NCBI GenBank assembly: GCA_964030475.1 | Contig: CAXIPT010000002.1 | Coordinates: 9,245,391 to 9,309,390 of the forward strand | Direction of reading: 5' to 3' | Source: Tethya wilhelma | Taxonomy: Eukaryota; Porifera; Demospongiae; Tethyida; Tethyidae | Length of the DNA stretch: 64,000 nucleotides | In this document: positions 27,725 through 53,750 of the stretch, one piece after another | Layout of the letters: each line of letters starts with the position of its first letter | Position numbering within the stretch: position 1 is the stretch's first letter | Made by a program: the position numbers and the translations under genes | Notes under the pieces: generated by a model | What the model saw: the letters and a program-made list of their open reading frames with translations, nothing else | Told to the model about the DNA's origin: nothing | The model's database searches: none

Positions 27725-27928
27725 GTGATAGTTCACATACACTTTACTTCCGTCGGAGAAAGAGTGCTGAGCCAATGAGAATCCAAACCCCTGACTTGCC
27801 CCCTCCACTCCACTGTTCACCACAGTAGGGACCGTCACATCAAATGAGAGAGCCCCTCCAATTACACTAGCCATCATCACCAAGGTGATGAACAGGTGTC
27901 CATGATAATGTTGAAATACTCCTACCAT
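5168..27928 (-). CDS. integrin alpha subunit (23 exons, about 1,166 aa)
   Basis: Cell-surface adhesion receptor subunit that pairs with integrin beta. Exons: 27741-27928, 24618-24736, 24136-24239, 23704-23904, 23397-23445, 23026-23190, 22873-22916, 22739-22798, 22597-22652, 22313-22403, 21821-22009, 21227-21527, 8937-9160, 8593-8766, 8438-8517, 8178-8325, 7724-7998, 7270-7549, 6931-7107, 6734-6835, 6518-6643, 5586-5816, 5168-5284; total 3,501 nt. A signal peptide (MVGVF..ALS) leads into the FG-GAP propeller (ALVGAPK, VTSAPRG, SAPYEGSG). Cation loops DVDLDGLDD and DIDNNGYPD are visible. There is no inserted I domain. Thigh/calf-like repeats follow, then one membrane helix and GF-CGIFRR, matching the integrin GFFKR motif. 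The tail of about 115 residues is long and Glu/Ala-rich. An alternative upstream ATG lies at 27964. The 12 kb intron 9161-21226 contains six TRAF-like genes on the other strand; phase 1 is preserved across it. The exact donor at 23026 is the least certain junction. Confidence 0.9.
5820..5935. repeat. GTGAGGGTGT minisatellite in the integrin tail intron
   Basis: Short tandem GTGAGGGTGT/GTGTGAGTAT units begin directly at the acceptor of the exon encoding CGIFRR. The polypyrimidine tract of that acceptor is made from the repeat. Confidence 0.6.
9180..9326 (+). promoter_or_regulatory. CpG-rich upstream region of TRAF-like gene 2 with NRF1-like palindrome
   Basis: A CpG-dense patch (9178-9240) lies only about 20 bases from the integrin exon acceptor at 9160. 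It holds ACGCATGCGCAGT, matching the NRF1 consensus. The following bases (TCTGATCTCGGCGATAT, TTTATGGCAACTATTGTAC) recur before gene 3 at about 10675-10745. Promoter role inferred. Confidence 0.4.
9327..10439 (+). CDS. RING / TRAF-type zinc-finger protein 2 (370 aa, intronless)
   Basis: Reading starts at the ATG at 9327 (MASKLYGG); the open frame extends upstream without another ATG. The RING has canonical spacing (CCIC ... CCGQHFCESCLNNWF ... CPHC). A first TRAF finger ends in ECPNKC. It is followed by one CEHCG/CPNKCG module, an additional CPNKCG half-module (HCPNKCGRKDV), the terminal CPFEEAGC finger and a strongly charged coiled coil rich in Lys, Glu and Met. No MATH domain. It is the first of six same-strand genes inside the integrin intron and lies antisense to its host. 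Likely role is a ubiquitin-ligase or signalling adaptor (inferred). Confidence 0.85.
   Translation: MASKLYGGLVFNFVDKELEKFICCICHLVSQDPHLTKCCGQHFCESCLNNWFAKKKTKSCPHCRAEGKEFQHFLDKKLKREIDSLRIYCTNKEEGCEWAGELKYLKDHLELANGCGYVEVECPNKCIAPVSIEHMRVSLESETSRRHVKLEVIKRMKRKELKNHLKKECYLRPYRCEHCGHKDTYYRITGKHPNKSERSKSHHYTECSEFLVECPNKCGSNLMKRKNVKDHCNRCPQEPLHCPNKCGRKDVKRKYMEYHHSQCPQEPVQCPFEEAGCKEKLVRCELEQHTSDNQQQHLLMVMGAYKEMKKENEEMKREKMREYKEIKYRYKEMKRENSHIKDTIEHTKDELYELKRRMDRKRKRADNEID
10440..10853 (+). promoter_or_regulatory. spacer and upstream region of TRAF-like gene 3
   Basis: No coding signal. About 10665-10760 repeats the gene 2 upstream module (GTAATCTACTACACATGCACAA, TTTATGACAACTATTGTACACTAA), with the NRF1-like core degraded to ACACATGCACAA. 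This suggests that genes 2 and 3 duplicated with their promoters. Confidence 0.35.
10854..11783 (+). CDS. RING / TRAF-type zinc-finger protein 3 (309 aa, intronless)
   Basis: Starts MAANFGGYDYSF at an ATG in good context. The RING begins with C-x3-C (CEAIC) and continues CCGQHFCESCLCNWF with a slightly longer loop to CPHC. One first finger, here with an inserted Arg (VERCPNGC instead of VECPNKC), one CEHCG/CPNKCG module, the terminal CPFEDAGC finger and a short coiled coil. No MATH domain. The middle module (CEHCGHKDTYYRITGKHP) is almost identical to gene 2, consistent with recent duplication or gene conversion between neighbours. Confidence 0.85.
   Translation: MAANFGGYDYSFVDKILDRFTCEAICTKVLKNPHLTVCCGQHFCESCLCNWFTKHLKESTTPRCPHCQAEGKKFQHFLNKSLKREIDSLRIYCTNKKQGCQWIGELGSLKHHLESANGCDYVQVERCPNGCMDSDPISLKSRQTINVKKMQRKALKIHLKNECHLRPYRCEHCGHKDTYYRITGKHPYKSSQPSIYHYTKCHEYPLNCPNKCGSNLIKRKNMKDHRSRCPKEPVQCPFEDAGCKEKLVRGELEKHMSATQQQHLLIVMGAYKEMKKENRRLKHKLEDAEDDLDDLKRRMDQKQKRTEDN
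11895..12027 (+). promoter_or_regulatory. upstream region of TRAF-like gene 4 with NRF1-like palindrome
   Basis: Contains TGCGCATGCGCAGCA, a full NRF1-type palindrome, about 120 bases before the ATG at 12028. Unlike the modules of genes 1/6 and 2/3, the rest of the region has no visible match in the array. Function inferred. Confidence 0.4.
12028..12966 (+). CDS. RING / TRAF-type zinc-finger protein 4 (312 aa, intronless)
   Basis: First ATG in frame is 12028 (MDYNFVDNEL). The RING has canonical C-x2-C spacing (CSIC) as in gene 2, then CCGQHFCESCLNNWF and CPHC. One TRAF finger (ECPNKC), one divergent CEFCG/CPNDCG module, terminal CPFEEVGC finger, then a coiled coil of Lys/Glu heptads and a basic-acidic end (RKRKRIDSESNASDD). 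No MATH domain. Together with gene 2 it defines the C-x2-C subgroup. Likely RING-type adaptor or E3 (inferred). Confidence 0.85.
   Translation: MDYNFVDNELNELDYFNCSICQLVFRDPHLTGCCGQHFCESCLNNWFRKHRGMKSCPHCRAEGEKFQHFLDKKLKREVISMRIHCTNEEEGCQWIGELQSLKAHLESANGCGYVKVECPNKCVQTKCRKDISNHLRNECYLRDYVCEFCGHNDTYVAITGRFICDTSDPTVDSGKKGGHYIICPEFPLECPNDCGRYDVKRKDVEYHRSQCPLEPVQCPFEEVGCKEELVRCELKQHMSATQQQHLLMVMGAYKEMKREYELMKEENKKLKKEIKKEMCEIRETFEVELANLEESKDRKRKRIDSESNASDD
12967..13276. repeat. tandem repeat after TRAF-like gene 4
   Basis: The word ACCTCAATCATGTACCC occurs five times, alternating with GATTAACACAACTCATA spacers, giving imperfect units of roughly 65-75 bases. It directly follows the stop codon and may form the 3' UTR of gene 4. 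Confidence 0.75.
13462..14838 (+). CDS. RING / TRAF-type zinc-finger protein 5 (458 aa, intronless)
   Basis: Longest member. RING with C-x3-C start (CSAIC), CCGQHFCESCLDYW and CPHC. First TRAF finger ends in DCPNRC. Two full Cys/His modules follow (CEHCG...CPNKCG and CEYCG...CPNWCG), separated by ECPNKC and an HLSSC finger. The terminal finger is altered from CPFEEAGC to CLFQEAGC. The coiled coil is followed by an extra tail with many Lys and Ser and an acidic end (HSDDDELFRL) not seen in the other copies. No MATH domain. Extra modules relative to genes 1, 3 and 4 point to internal duplication or unequal exchange. Confidence 0.85.
   Translation: MAAEFEVGGYDFIFADKNLERYTCSAICKRVLKDPYLTGCCGQHFCESCLDYWLENCAQSCPHCRAEGRAFQILYDKKLKREIDALRIYCTKKEEGCLWIGETQHLRKHLDPANAYGCDQVEVDCPNRCEGVTIFDPLKLKRKDLDNHLKNVCPLRPHKCEHCGIVDMYENITGGYHENFGVTTFSCHYNICPKFPLECPNKCGTKDIKRKDLQRHRRQCPEEKIECPNKCRPIESTSHDKPVIGSQTMVIRRKELTQHLSSCTHRKFKCEYCGKKGLHYVITTTHYRNCLEYPLLCPNWCGELKIKRKDVEDHLSQCPEEPVQCLFQEAGCKEKLVRRELEQHMSATQQQHLLMVMGAYKEMKKENDELKEDRKEMKKAYSKLENAFKETNQEICQLRTEFSLLQVKVKQEQTKDDHKAPKVKKPSQSTTSIFEWPTTYNEEVDLFKHSDDDELFRL
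14839..15258 (+). promoter_or_regulatory. spacer and upstream region of TRAF-like gene 6
   Basis: No coding signal. The last 100 bases match the region before TRAF-like gene 1. Before that only AT-rich sequence is visible. Confidence 0.35.
15259..16368 (+). CDS. RING / TRAF-type zinc-finger protein 6 (369 aa, intronless)
   Basis: Starts MAVDFGGFDYSFVDQ, nearly the same as gene 1. RING with C-x3-C (CGTIC), CCGQHFCESCLNYWF and CPHC. First TRAF finger ends in ECPQKC. It has two modules, the first unusual (CEYCNGCCDTYW), the second CDYCFKKFAYN, each followed by a CPNEC finger. Terminal CPFEEAGC and a short Lys-rich coiled coil. No MATH domain. It is the closest relative of the detached gene 1, but has two modules where gene 1 has one, so a module was gained or lost after duplication. 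Confidence 0.85.
   Translation: MAVDFGGFDYSFVDQILDRYTCGTICTKVLKNPHLTRCCGQHFCESCLNYWFARHRRESCPHCRTEGREFQHFLDKKLKREIDSLKIHCINKEEGCRSQWIGELGSLKDHLNSDNGCNHVELECPQKCMTRVKRYELGDHLTYECCYRLYWCEYCNGCCDTYWNITNYHYAECSEFLIGCPNECGTFDIKRKDMEDHRSQCPEEWVDCPYYCGLEGIFIKRKNLANHVTNECELRPYKCDYCFKKFAYNTLPNHYKECPEICLQCPNECTVRNIKRKNMDYHRSQCPLEPVQCPFEEAGCKEKLVQRDLEQHMIATQQQHLVMVMGAYKEMKKENDELRKIIATVQEDTSQELKKMKKELRKTKGRYHY
16369..16784. other. spacer between TRAF-like genes 6 and 7
   Basis: AT-rich, with a short (TA)n at about 16401. No coding or repeat structure recognised. The gene 7 upstream region shows no clear match to the shared modules. Confidence 0.3.
16785..18038 (+). CDS. RING / TRAF-type zinc-finger protein 7 (417 aa, intronless)
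   Basis: Starts MAQPGNFGGHDYRFVDQ. RING with C-x3-C (CETIC), CCGQHFCESCLNNWF and CPHC. First TRAF finger ends in ECPNKC. Two full modules (CGHCGHKGTYKEITG...CPNKCG and CKYCGFKGTYSAITT...CPNKCG), terminal CPFEEVGC finger, then a coiled coil with leucine/isoleucine heptads. No MATH domain. It is the last gene of the array, about 75 bases from a TTAA-flanked transposon. Likely RING-type adaptor or E3 (inferred). Confidence 0.85.
   Translation: MAQPGNFGGHDYRFVDQVLDRFTCETICTKVLKDPHLTVCCGQHFCESCLNNWFTRQRKKTCPHCRAAGEGFQHVLNKSLKREIDSLRIHCTNEEEGCQWIGELGSLKQHLESDDGCGYVEVECPNKCEVRTYPSISLVQLVMGFQNEQNLEILKMQRKYLQSHLKNTCYLRPYKCGHCGHKGTYKEITGRTKRPLLIIGSDIGVPCQGSHYDKCPNYPLRCPNKCGRFDIKRKDMEDHRSQCPEEEVECPNKCHYTEPISKKRLAIRMKRKFLERHLTKKCELRPYQCKYCGFKGTYSAITTKHYNICTEIPLECPNKCGKRDIKRKEMKDHHSQCPEEPVQCPFEEVGCKEKLVRHELKQHMSATQQQHLLMVIGAYKEMKRENIEMKTELYQVKKELSQTKVELKQIFESRQFK
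18415..18640 (+). pseudogene. THAP-like DNA-binding domain remnant
   Basis: Read across several frameshifts, the plus strand gives LFKFPKDP, RCKWAKK, RANWSGP and HKSDAISTIF. These match the order of the THAP zinc-finger landmarks (FP.D, W, the late DAxPTIF motif). THAP domains form the N-terminus of Kolobok and P-type transposases. No intact frame remains. Confidence 0.45.
19690..20200 (-). pseudogene. P2X7 C-terminal-like (P2RX7_C) protein remnant
   Basis: On the minus strand an ATG at about 20200 opens a Ser-rich stretch (MAEHSSSSSHSSAIDN). It is followed by DSSDEDARQ and LGSTDW at a splice donor. After an acceptor come CLCCKKDLCDKM and an EHEVFGAVCLNVWVIQ segment. The TDW, CxCC and VCLNxWVLQ landmarks are those of the cysteine-rich P2X7 ballast domain, which also occurs in invertebrate proteins of unknown role. 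Stops and a frameshift interrupt it. Confidence 0.45.
20847..21180. repeat. decayed copy of a CAGGGGCGTAGCCAG-type MITE
   Basis: Its ends (GTATCCAGGATTT and GGGTGCTTGAGCACC...GATATGCCACTGG) and the CACGCCCACTTTGGGTCA interior resemble the intact element at 57211-57585, with many substitutions. Confidence 0.5.
21534..21586. repeat. (GT)n microsatellite next to integrin exon 12
   Basis: About 25 GT units start seven bases upstream (minus sense) of the exon's acceptor. The pyrimidine tract is an expanded CA/AC run. Confidence 0.8.
24795..27165. repeat. 1.2 kb tandem duplication in integrin intron 1
   Basis: Copy A (about 24795-26012) and copy B (about 26013-27165) share the same order: CACTAGGAACTC, ACAACATGCTGT, CTAGTTTGTTTGCCATAT, ATAAAACTTGGTTGCTAGG, CCCCCCTGTCTGCCTG. 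They differ mainly in microsatellite length. A partial third copy is at 35440-35790 in DHX8. Confidence 0.75.
27647..27724. repeat. (CT)n(CA)n microsatellite
   Basis: About 30 CT units followed by CA units, 17 bases after the donor of the first integrin coding exon (minus sense). Confidence 0.85.
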
Positions 27929-28779
27929 CTTTATAAAGCTGAAGAAACATTGAGTCACAAACATTTGAAAAGAAGGAAGACTTTATTATACAGAAACTTA
28001 TATTTTGATCCCATACTAGAAATACGTGCAATTCTTGAAGAATTGCAAGAGTCAGTTAAGATATTGCACACAAAATGGTTTAATTCACATCACTATTATT
28101 CGGCAATGTATATACGTATAACTATATAGCTAAACTGAGTGTCTCTATCTTTGACTTCAATGTGCATGCTGTTGCCTTTGACTGGAGAAGGACTGATAGC
28201 TATAGCAGCTACAGTGGTTGTATTGTCTAGAGCTGGTCACAAGGAATGGTCCCACCAAAGGATAAACATCAGTGTGAATTGAGTGCAAAGACAACTGATT
28301 AATAGGCTGCTAAAAGTCAATTTTAAAACAAGGCTGCATCTACAACACATGCATGCACACATTGAATGGGTACCTTAGCTAAACACATTATGGTTCATAT
28401 AAATAATAATCAATATTTAAATAATAATACTTGTTTACTATGATAAATATTCATACTAACCCAGCTGGCCTTCCTCAGAGTATATAACAATTCTGCTGAA
28501 CTCAAGTTATTATATACGACAGACACAGCCAATATTTATTGTAATACATTATCTCACCGTCTTTATCCTACTATTCTTCTTGCTGTTCGTCTTTCAGCTG
28601 GAACAGAGTTAGCTAGACAGATACTGAATTCTTGTTCAAGCAACGGCATGCTGATTTGAACTATGAATAACATTATGAAAACATTATTTTGGCGCCAAAT
28701 TTGAAATGCAAGTACAGTACAATGCACAGAATAACAAAGTCAAGAGTACATAATTTGATGAAGTCCATAGAGAAACAGT
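27929..28779. other. integrin upstream / DHX8 downstream intergenic
   Basis: Holds the integrin 5' flank and the DHX8 3' flank, both minus strand. No coding exon, known repeat or clear promoter motif recognised. Confidence 0.4.
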
Positions 28780-46152
<17,373 letters not shown>

Positions 46153-46792
46153 TGAAGCTAGCTGGTTGCCTTGATGGTCCTTTATAATAGGTTTGCAAAA
46201 CGTGGTTGTGATGAAAAGTGTTTGATATTACTTTATGTTTCGGGTAATTAGAAATCTACCGTAAGGCGCTTTTAATTCGTTCGGTTAATTAGAATAATTT
46301 TTATTTAACCCAACCATGCAAATTCAACAGTTCTTTTGTCACAAAATAAATCTGTGAACTACAGAATAATGAAAATGGCTCAAAAGATTTGATCTCCAGA
46401 GCCTATACATAAATTAATGAGTTGCGAATTCCTGAATACACCAGTTCTAAAATTATAGTATACACACATACACACAAAAAGTAACTACTATCCATGTAAC
46501 ACGCAAACATTGTTGAAACACAATAATACCAATTCACACACAAACAAAAAAATATGGAAAACTAAGGATGATATGTATAGGCTTCCAATATACATGCATA
46601 CATACACAAAGTCATGCATACAAAAAAAACATCAAGATATATAATCAAAATAGCTGCACAAAAACAATTTTCTCGATCAAAAATAAATTGCTCACTGAGT
46701 CCAAAAAGTGTCATATAACATACACAATCACGCACAGCTTGCTAAGAGTACAATAAAACAGTCACACACTCTCTCTCTCTCTCTTTATCCCT
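46153..46792. other. intergenic between kinase stop and DHX8 start
   Basis: 640 bases, AT-rich; holds the DHX8 5' flank and kinase 3' flank on the same strand. Nothing else recognised. Confidence 0.4.
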
Positions 46793-49700
46793 TTACCACA
46801 ATCTCTTTCTGCGAGTGTTTCCTTCGCCATCGTGATCTTTTCTCTCTTTGTCTTTGCGAGAAAACGACGAAAAGACCTTCGATATTGCTTGCCCACCGAG
46901 AACTCTAGAGGGCAGAGTACGTGAGGAACTCTTGTTGGGGTAAGACACAGAGCCTGACGAACGAATGGTCGAATCGTAGACCATGTGAGGAGACATGGAG
47001 GTCACATAGGAGTCCAATCGATGGTGACCCGATGCCATGTTTCGTCTACTGTTTGATCGTTCGACGCGTTTTGCTTTGGATTTTTTCTTTCCCGAGTTGA
47101 GAATTTCCGAGAGATCGGGCGTAGAGCGGGACAGGGTCATTGAAGACACTCGCAGACGACTTACGGGTCCTTTAAAGTCACGACCATCCATGCTCTTCGA
47201 GAAAGGATCGACACTGGGGGGTGGTGAAATGGGAGAGGGTGACCGATTGGGAGAAATGCTAGAAAGACTCTTGGTTCTCTCAGAATATTTTCCTCTCCTT
47301 TTCTCTGCACACGAGACTTCTGCACGGATGGTTACTTTCTTCTCAGGTGATCTTGGAGGTGATTTGGCTGTCTTGAGGATCTTATTTGCTCGAGTTGATG
47401 GAGGAGAGTACTTTGCAGATTCGTCTTCTTCCGGACATGTTTCCAAGGCAACGCTATCTCGGCTACTAGCTGAAACGGGACAAGCGTCAGATTCGAGGAC
47501 TTCCAGCTCTTCATCAGGGATTAGTCCTTTCATGATTTTGTCAAGTGCATCTTCTGAAATGACTGGTGTCTTGCGGCGATTGGTAATGATTTGTCGCTTT
47601 TGTTCGGACAACGTGGCCTTTTGTCTTAACTTGACTTGATTTGTGGATAACTGTTGGTCCGTATTGGTCGAATTTGGTTCATTTTGGTCAGTTTTGGACG
47701 AACCATTGTATCGTGACGGTCTAGATTCGGATGGCGATCGAATGACAATGACTGGATTGGTATCTTGAACGGACATCTTTGAAGACTCTTCGGGTGTCAC
47801 ACTACGAGGTAGAGGTGGTGATGGTGAGCTGATGGGAGGCGACTTGACCGTAGGACTAGTTCTAGAACGGCCACCGGTCTTAGGCGAAGGACTTCGGATC
47901 ACGGGAATTTCTCCGATATCGACAGCAGGTGCTGTTTCTTGTGAGATCTTCCGTTGAATCTCTGTGGGCGTCTTCGATCGTGGACTAGAGGAAGAGGAAC
48001 GTGGTTCTTCTTCCTTTAGAGGAGACGAATCTCTCAGTGTCGAATCGGTCGAGTTTTTGCCAGAATTTCTCGAGATGTCTTCACTCCTTGCCTCGATCGA
48101 GATACGTCTCACAGAAGTTGACGTGAATGTTTTTGAAAGATCTTCGTGGTTTGAGGTTCTCCTTGTTTCGCCCCAGATTTGATCTACTGGCGTCCTGTGA
48201 GTGAAAGTAGACATTGAACTTGTGGAGTCGTTCTCTGCTCTGGAAGAAGACGAAACACGCTTCATTCTTGTTGTTGATGCTCCTTCAGAAGGTGTTTGTT
48301 TTGCCGGTGAAGTTGAATCGGACGAAACTCGCTGAACAGGTTTAGTCGATTTCTGTTTGGCTGAAGAGTTGTCTGGTTTCTTGTAGTAGGAGAGGCCCAT
48401 TTCGAACTGTCTAGATATTTCGTTATCGCCTCCGTAAGATTTCTTACTCCAACCCCTTTTGGGTTTGTACTCCGAACCATTAGTGGGAGTAACGGTCCTA
48501 GTCTGGAGGCGGGGTTCGGCAGACTCCTCGCTCTCTTTCTTTTCTTCCTTCTTATTATCTATTTCCTCTTTTACGACCTCCTTTGCTTCGTTTGCTACCT
48601 TTTTCACTTCTTCTACGACCTCAGTATTCTCTTTTACGACCTCCCTTAGATTGGATTCATCTTTTGTAACCTCTTGTGCTTCGACTTTCTCTTTTACAAC
48701 CTCAATTTTCTCAGTTTCTTCTTTTGTTACCTCCTCCTCCTTTTCAGCTTTCTTCTTTGTTTCCTCCGTTCTTCTGTCCTCGATGTGCTCTTCGTGAAGT
48801 GGGTCAGACTTCACGAGATGAGCACCTGTCTTTCTTTTGATCGGAGTCATGCCTTCGCTCTTTCTTCGAAGGCGGCGCTCGGGCGAATGAAGCTGCTTGG
48901 TTTCTGTAACTTCTGTAGACATGGGCTCTGGAGTTGTGGGCCTATGCTTGGCACCCTTGATGCGTTGGTACTTTTCTAAACTTTCGATAGTTTTAGGATC
49001 GAGCGTAGCTACGTCCGTATTATTAGTAGAGGGGCTCTTTCGTCCAGCAGAAGGGGAGCCGTCTACCGTTAGCGTGTCTGGTGTCCTGGTGCTACGATCC
49101 TTGTAGCTGCTTCGTGGAGAATGGTCGTACGAACGGGCACTTTTCAAATTCTGTCGATCTAGAGTAGCACTACGCGAGGTGGCGTAATCGGAGGATTTAT
49201 ATCTCTCGTACGAAGGACTGCTACCATTTCTCATCGCTGATCGATCAAGCGTGACACTACGGGAGGTGTAGTCCGAAGTCTTGAGGGTATCATACGAAGA
49301 GGATCCATTTCTGGACGAGGGACGTTCGAGCGTGGTCGACTTGTAATCAGTCAGGCGTGACGAACCTTCGGAGGACAAGTTACGTCTGTGATTGGACCTG
49401 AGAGTCGTTCTATCCAAAGTGGCTGCACGATAAGAGGAGTTTCTACCCTCCAATTCCAACTCTTTACTCTCCAGTGATGTCCCTAGTCTCTTTCCGGACA
49501 TGATAGCTGCGTCTAGCTCTCTGCTCTCTCTCAACTGCTCATTCAACTTTGCTCGAAACTCTTTCGTCTCCATTGAGCTGGTACGAGAACCAGATCTACT
49601 GCTAGTGGTTTTTGCTTTTAGTTCTTTTTCGTTCAATTTCAAACTAAAATCTCTTTTTTCTTTCTCTCCCAGTTTGGTATCAAAGTCTCTTTTCTCCATG

Positions 49701-52700
49701 GAGGTGGTTCTTGAGCCAGTCTTGGAAGAGTAAGGTCGCGATTCTCGAAGTTTGTTGCCGAGTTCTTGAGAATCTGTTGAACGAGAGAGAAATCGTTCAC
49801 TCTTCTTGTGACCATCAGTAGTTTCCAGGCTATTAGTAGTAGTGGAAGCACCAGTTTCTCTCTCTTTTTCAGCTCTCTTTGAACTAACATCATGATCAGC
49901 TGGTTTTGCAGCGGAAGTTTCAGACGAAAGACTCTCTCTCTCTTTCACGAGTGCTGGTATATTCTCAGCTGATTCATCTCCCTTCAAGGTACTGGTGCTA
50001 CTATCAGTGCTAGTCGGGCTACCCTCTGCGCGCTGCTTCGATGCACTCTCAGCAATGTGCCTCTCAGTAGCTAGGGTCGAAATCTGCGTGAGTTTTTCGT
50101 TGACTTTTCTCATGTCTTCCGGCTGGGAGTAGTTGCTAGTGGTCGAGGTTGTCGAACAGGCTGAACGAGTTGTGGTCGAGGGGGCGGGGCTAAAGGATGA
50201 AGAGGCGGAGCTTACTGGAGATGGCTCCATCGAGGAGGCGGAGTCCATGCAGAGGGCGGAGTCAAGGGACGAGGTGGAGCTGTTTAGATTGGTGGATTTG
50301 CGAGCTAGCATCCAAGGATGTTGGAGACACTTAGCAGCAGTCAGACGCTTTCTATAAATGTATGAGTGTACATATGAAAGTATGCTGAATAATATGCATT
50401 ATTATAGCAATGCATTTGAACTGTATCAAACATACATGTGATAATACCTACTACCATAGCTAGCTACTTTGAGTGTTGGATGTAAAACGTATGATAGACA
50501 AGTGGATATAAGTCTAGGTACTTGTGTTGAGTTTTTGTTTTTTTTGTGACAAAGAAAATCTTACAATCTACTGAAGATGGACTTGAACAGGACCTTGCTA
50601 GCTCTTTAATACTACGTTCTTACTATTGAGCTACTGGGCTCATCAATAATACAGTTGTACCAATACACCCTACACATAGAGAGTATATTTCTATCTACAA
50701 ACTTTCACAAGATTTAATTAGCGACACTTCACCCACACTATATGTTTGAGAGAAAGATTTGTTACGTCAGAAAGGAATAAACAATCTTTTGAGTTTGCTC
50801 AGAGTTGAGTAACTAGCATACATACACACACGTGTGTGCCCTGTAAAGTTAGAGCATGCACATATTTTCTGTGCGTGCACACAAAGTGCTGCAGAAGTGG
50901 ATTATGTAAACTTTTTTACTATACAATGCACGGGTGTATGTGTGTGAATGAACAAGCGTGCACACACACAGCTAGTCTTTTAACTCAATCTCCCTTGCCA
51001 AGACTAACTCGTATAAACTCCCAGTAATCCAACTACCGTTTGTACACCGAGCATCGTACAAACACATAACACAAGCAACCAGAGCTAGCCAACTCAAACA
51101 TTGACATATTTAGTGTTCCTTCCTACCTGACTAACCTCTGGCACTCTCACACAAAAATTACATGGCATGAGCGAACGTATTAGTAGAGTTATGCACGATT
51201 ATATTATGCTCAGAAGCAGCTAGACTGCAGGCAGGCACAAACAAGTTATGACCATACTTGGTTTGAATTGGGGAAATGTCTTTGCATAATAGTACTAAGT
51301 GAATTGCACTACAGTAGGAGGGAGTCAAACTTGATTTGTACGAATAATTTCGAATTTCTTGAACAGGTGTTCAGAGTTTGGGTAAATAAACAAATACGCT
51401 GTACACGGACACATAATTATCGTGTTTAAGGTCAGACACGCAGCAAAGTTGATTTCAATAGTATATGGGATATGCTAGCTGTTACATAGAAGCTAGGTAC
51501 AGAGGTGTGTTGCAACTTTGGGAGACAATATTTCAGTCCAGGAAGGTCGTATGAAGCTGGAATTTGTACCATTGTGATCAGCTCGAAGAGATGTTTCAAA
51601 TGATATCTAGTTTGATATAGGTTTGATTTTGACCCAAAAGTGAAAAAGCATGGACTATAGTCAGGGGATTTTATCAAATTTTGACATCTGACTCAAAATT
51701 TAATAAACAGATATCATTTGAAAGATGTTTTCATGTTGATTACAATGGTGCAACTCCCAGCTTAAAACAATCTTCCTAGACTGAAAAGAATTGAGAACCT
51801 AAATCATCATACAGTGATGGAAACTCAAGAACCTAAAATCATCAATGTTATGCTTTGTTGAATTTTGACTCAGAATTGAGTGTGGAGTGAAAAACAAAAC
51901 AACAACATACTTTGGATTTTTGATGAGTAGTTTCTCTATGAAATCTTTAGCCTCTGGTGTCACAACGTCAAACATCTCATCATCAAAGTCATAGTCACAC
52001 GTCGAAACGTTCAGAAAAGTCTCTTGATGTGTCTCTCCTTGAAACGGGGAGTACCCTGTCATTCTGTGGACACAATTAAAAATGATAATTTATATATCAA
52101 TCGGTAAGAGAAAGTTTAATAATACACCAGCCTAGCTAGTTTCCAGTAGTCTAGCAAGCTACACCCATTATCACTCCACTATGACTAACTCATTTTGTGC
52201 CATGCATGTGAGGAAAGGGTCGGGTCGACCATTAAAAGCGGGGAAAAAAAAAAAAGAAAAAAAAAAGGTCTAGCTTGATAGATTATGTTCTTTGGCTCTT
52301 TTAAGCTTCTTTTGGTTTTTGGTAGAAATTGGAACAAAGAAGACAGGCTAGAAATGTAGACTAAAATGTAGATCTGTAAATGACAGCCAGCCCAGGCTTA
52401 ACGACTGGCTCTTCAGCTAAGTCGACAAAGCACTACATGTAGGTGTATGTCATTCAATCATGTAGGTCGAAATTCATTTTGTCAGAAGCAGGCTTGATTA
52501 GAGCACAACCATCCCGATTGCTATGCACACAGAGGCTCCACTGCCAAATCATCGGTAATATCTTCCAAACAATCCTTGAAGACCACCCTTAGCCAGCTAG
52601 CTCAGACTCAAATGGTTGCCATAATTGAACAAATGGGCAGCAGACAAGTCCCACTTGAGCAGCCTACATAAAGCCATACAGCTCTATCTATGTGTAGGTC

Positions 52701-53687
52701 ACATAAAAAAGGCTTTGCATGTTTGTGCATCATTCAGCTTATTGCCATGTATATATTAAATCGAATTACGACCACAAAGTTTGTTAATGGGTGCAAATTT
52801 TGATCAGTTAATTCTCCCCCACAGACCAACTTTGAGGGATACACAAACACACAAGCTCTCACATAAGATACATACAAGAGTATGAATATATGAGTGTGTG
52901 TGTTCTTGAAAAGGTGTAACAAACATGGCGCTGAATTGAAATATGGTGTTGAAAACTTACAGTGCATATGTGAGTGCTCCAATACTCCTGTAAAAAAGTG
53001 TGTTTGTGCGTGCGTGTGAGGTGGAGGGTTATTCCATATACATCATAAACAAGCATGCAACAATGTTCTTTACCTAGGCTAAGTAAACTAGGCTTTGATA
53101 AAGTTTAAGCAATTTTAAGAAAATGCTGATGGTAAATAAAACAAGTGGGAGAGCTATAGGGCATACACAACATAAACATACAGTGAAATGATTAAAGTTT
53201 AAGGATTTTACGAGAAAATTTTGACTGTAAATACTAAGAATAGGGGGTGAGGCATAACATGCTATGCTAGGGATAGGGGCGAGGCGTAACAAGGGGCAGG
53301 GAGCATAACATGCAATCTCCCCTACTCCTAATATTTACAGTTGAAATTCTTTTACAAAATGCCCAAACTTTTACACACTGTAGGTATGTTCTCTGCCTAA
53401 AGGCACTGATAGAGTACACTCTATAAAAGCATCTACAGGCAAATCTTGACCACACCAATAGCAATTAGAAGACATAGTTTCAGAGGGTGAGGTGAACACT
53501 ACATGTGTAGCAATGAATGAATGCCTACCAGGTGCATGGGCAGTGGTGGGGGAACAAACAGATATTGGATTTGAAGCTTTAGTTTAGCTTCCTGGGTTAC
53601 ACCATAGATGGTTACACAATAGGTGTTCTCTAAGTGCACAGTTTCATTACCATTCAGTGGATAACCTTGTTATATCTGTTTACATGT

Positions 53688-53750
<63 letters not shown>

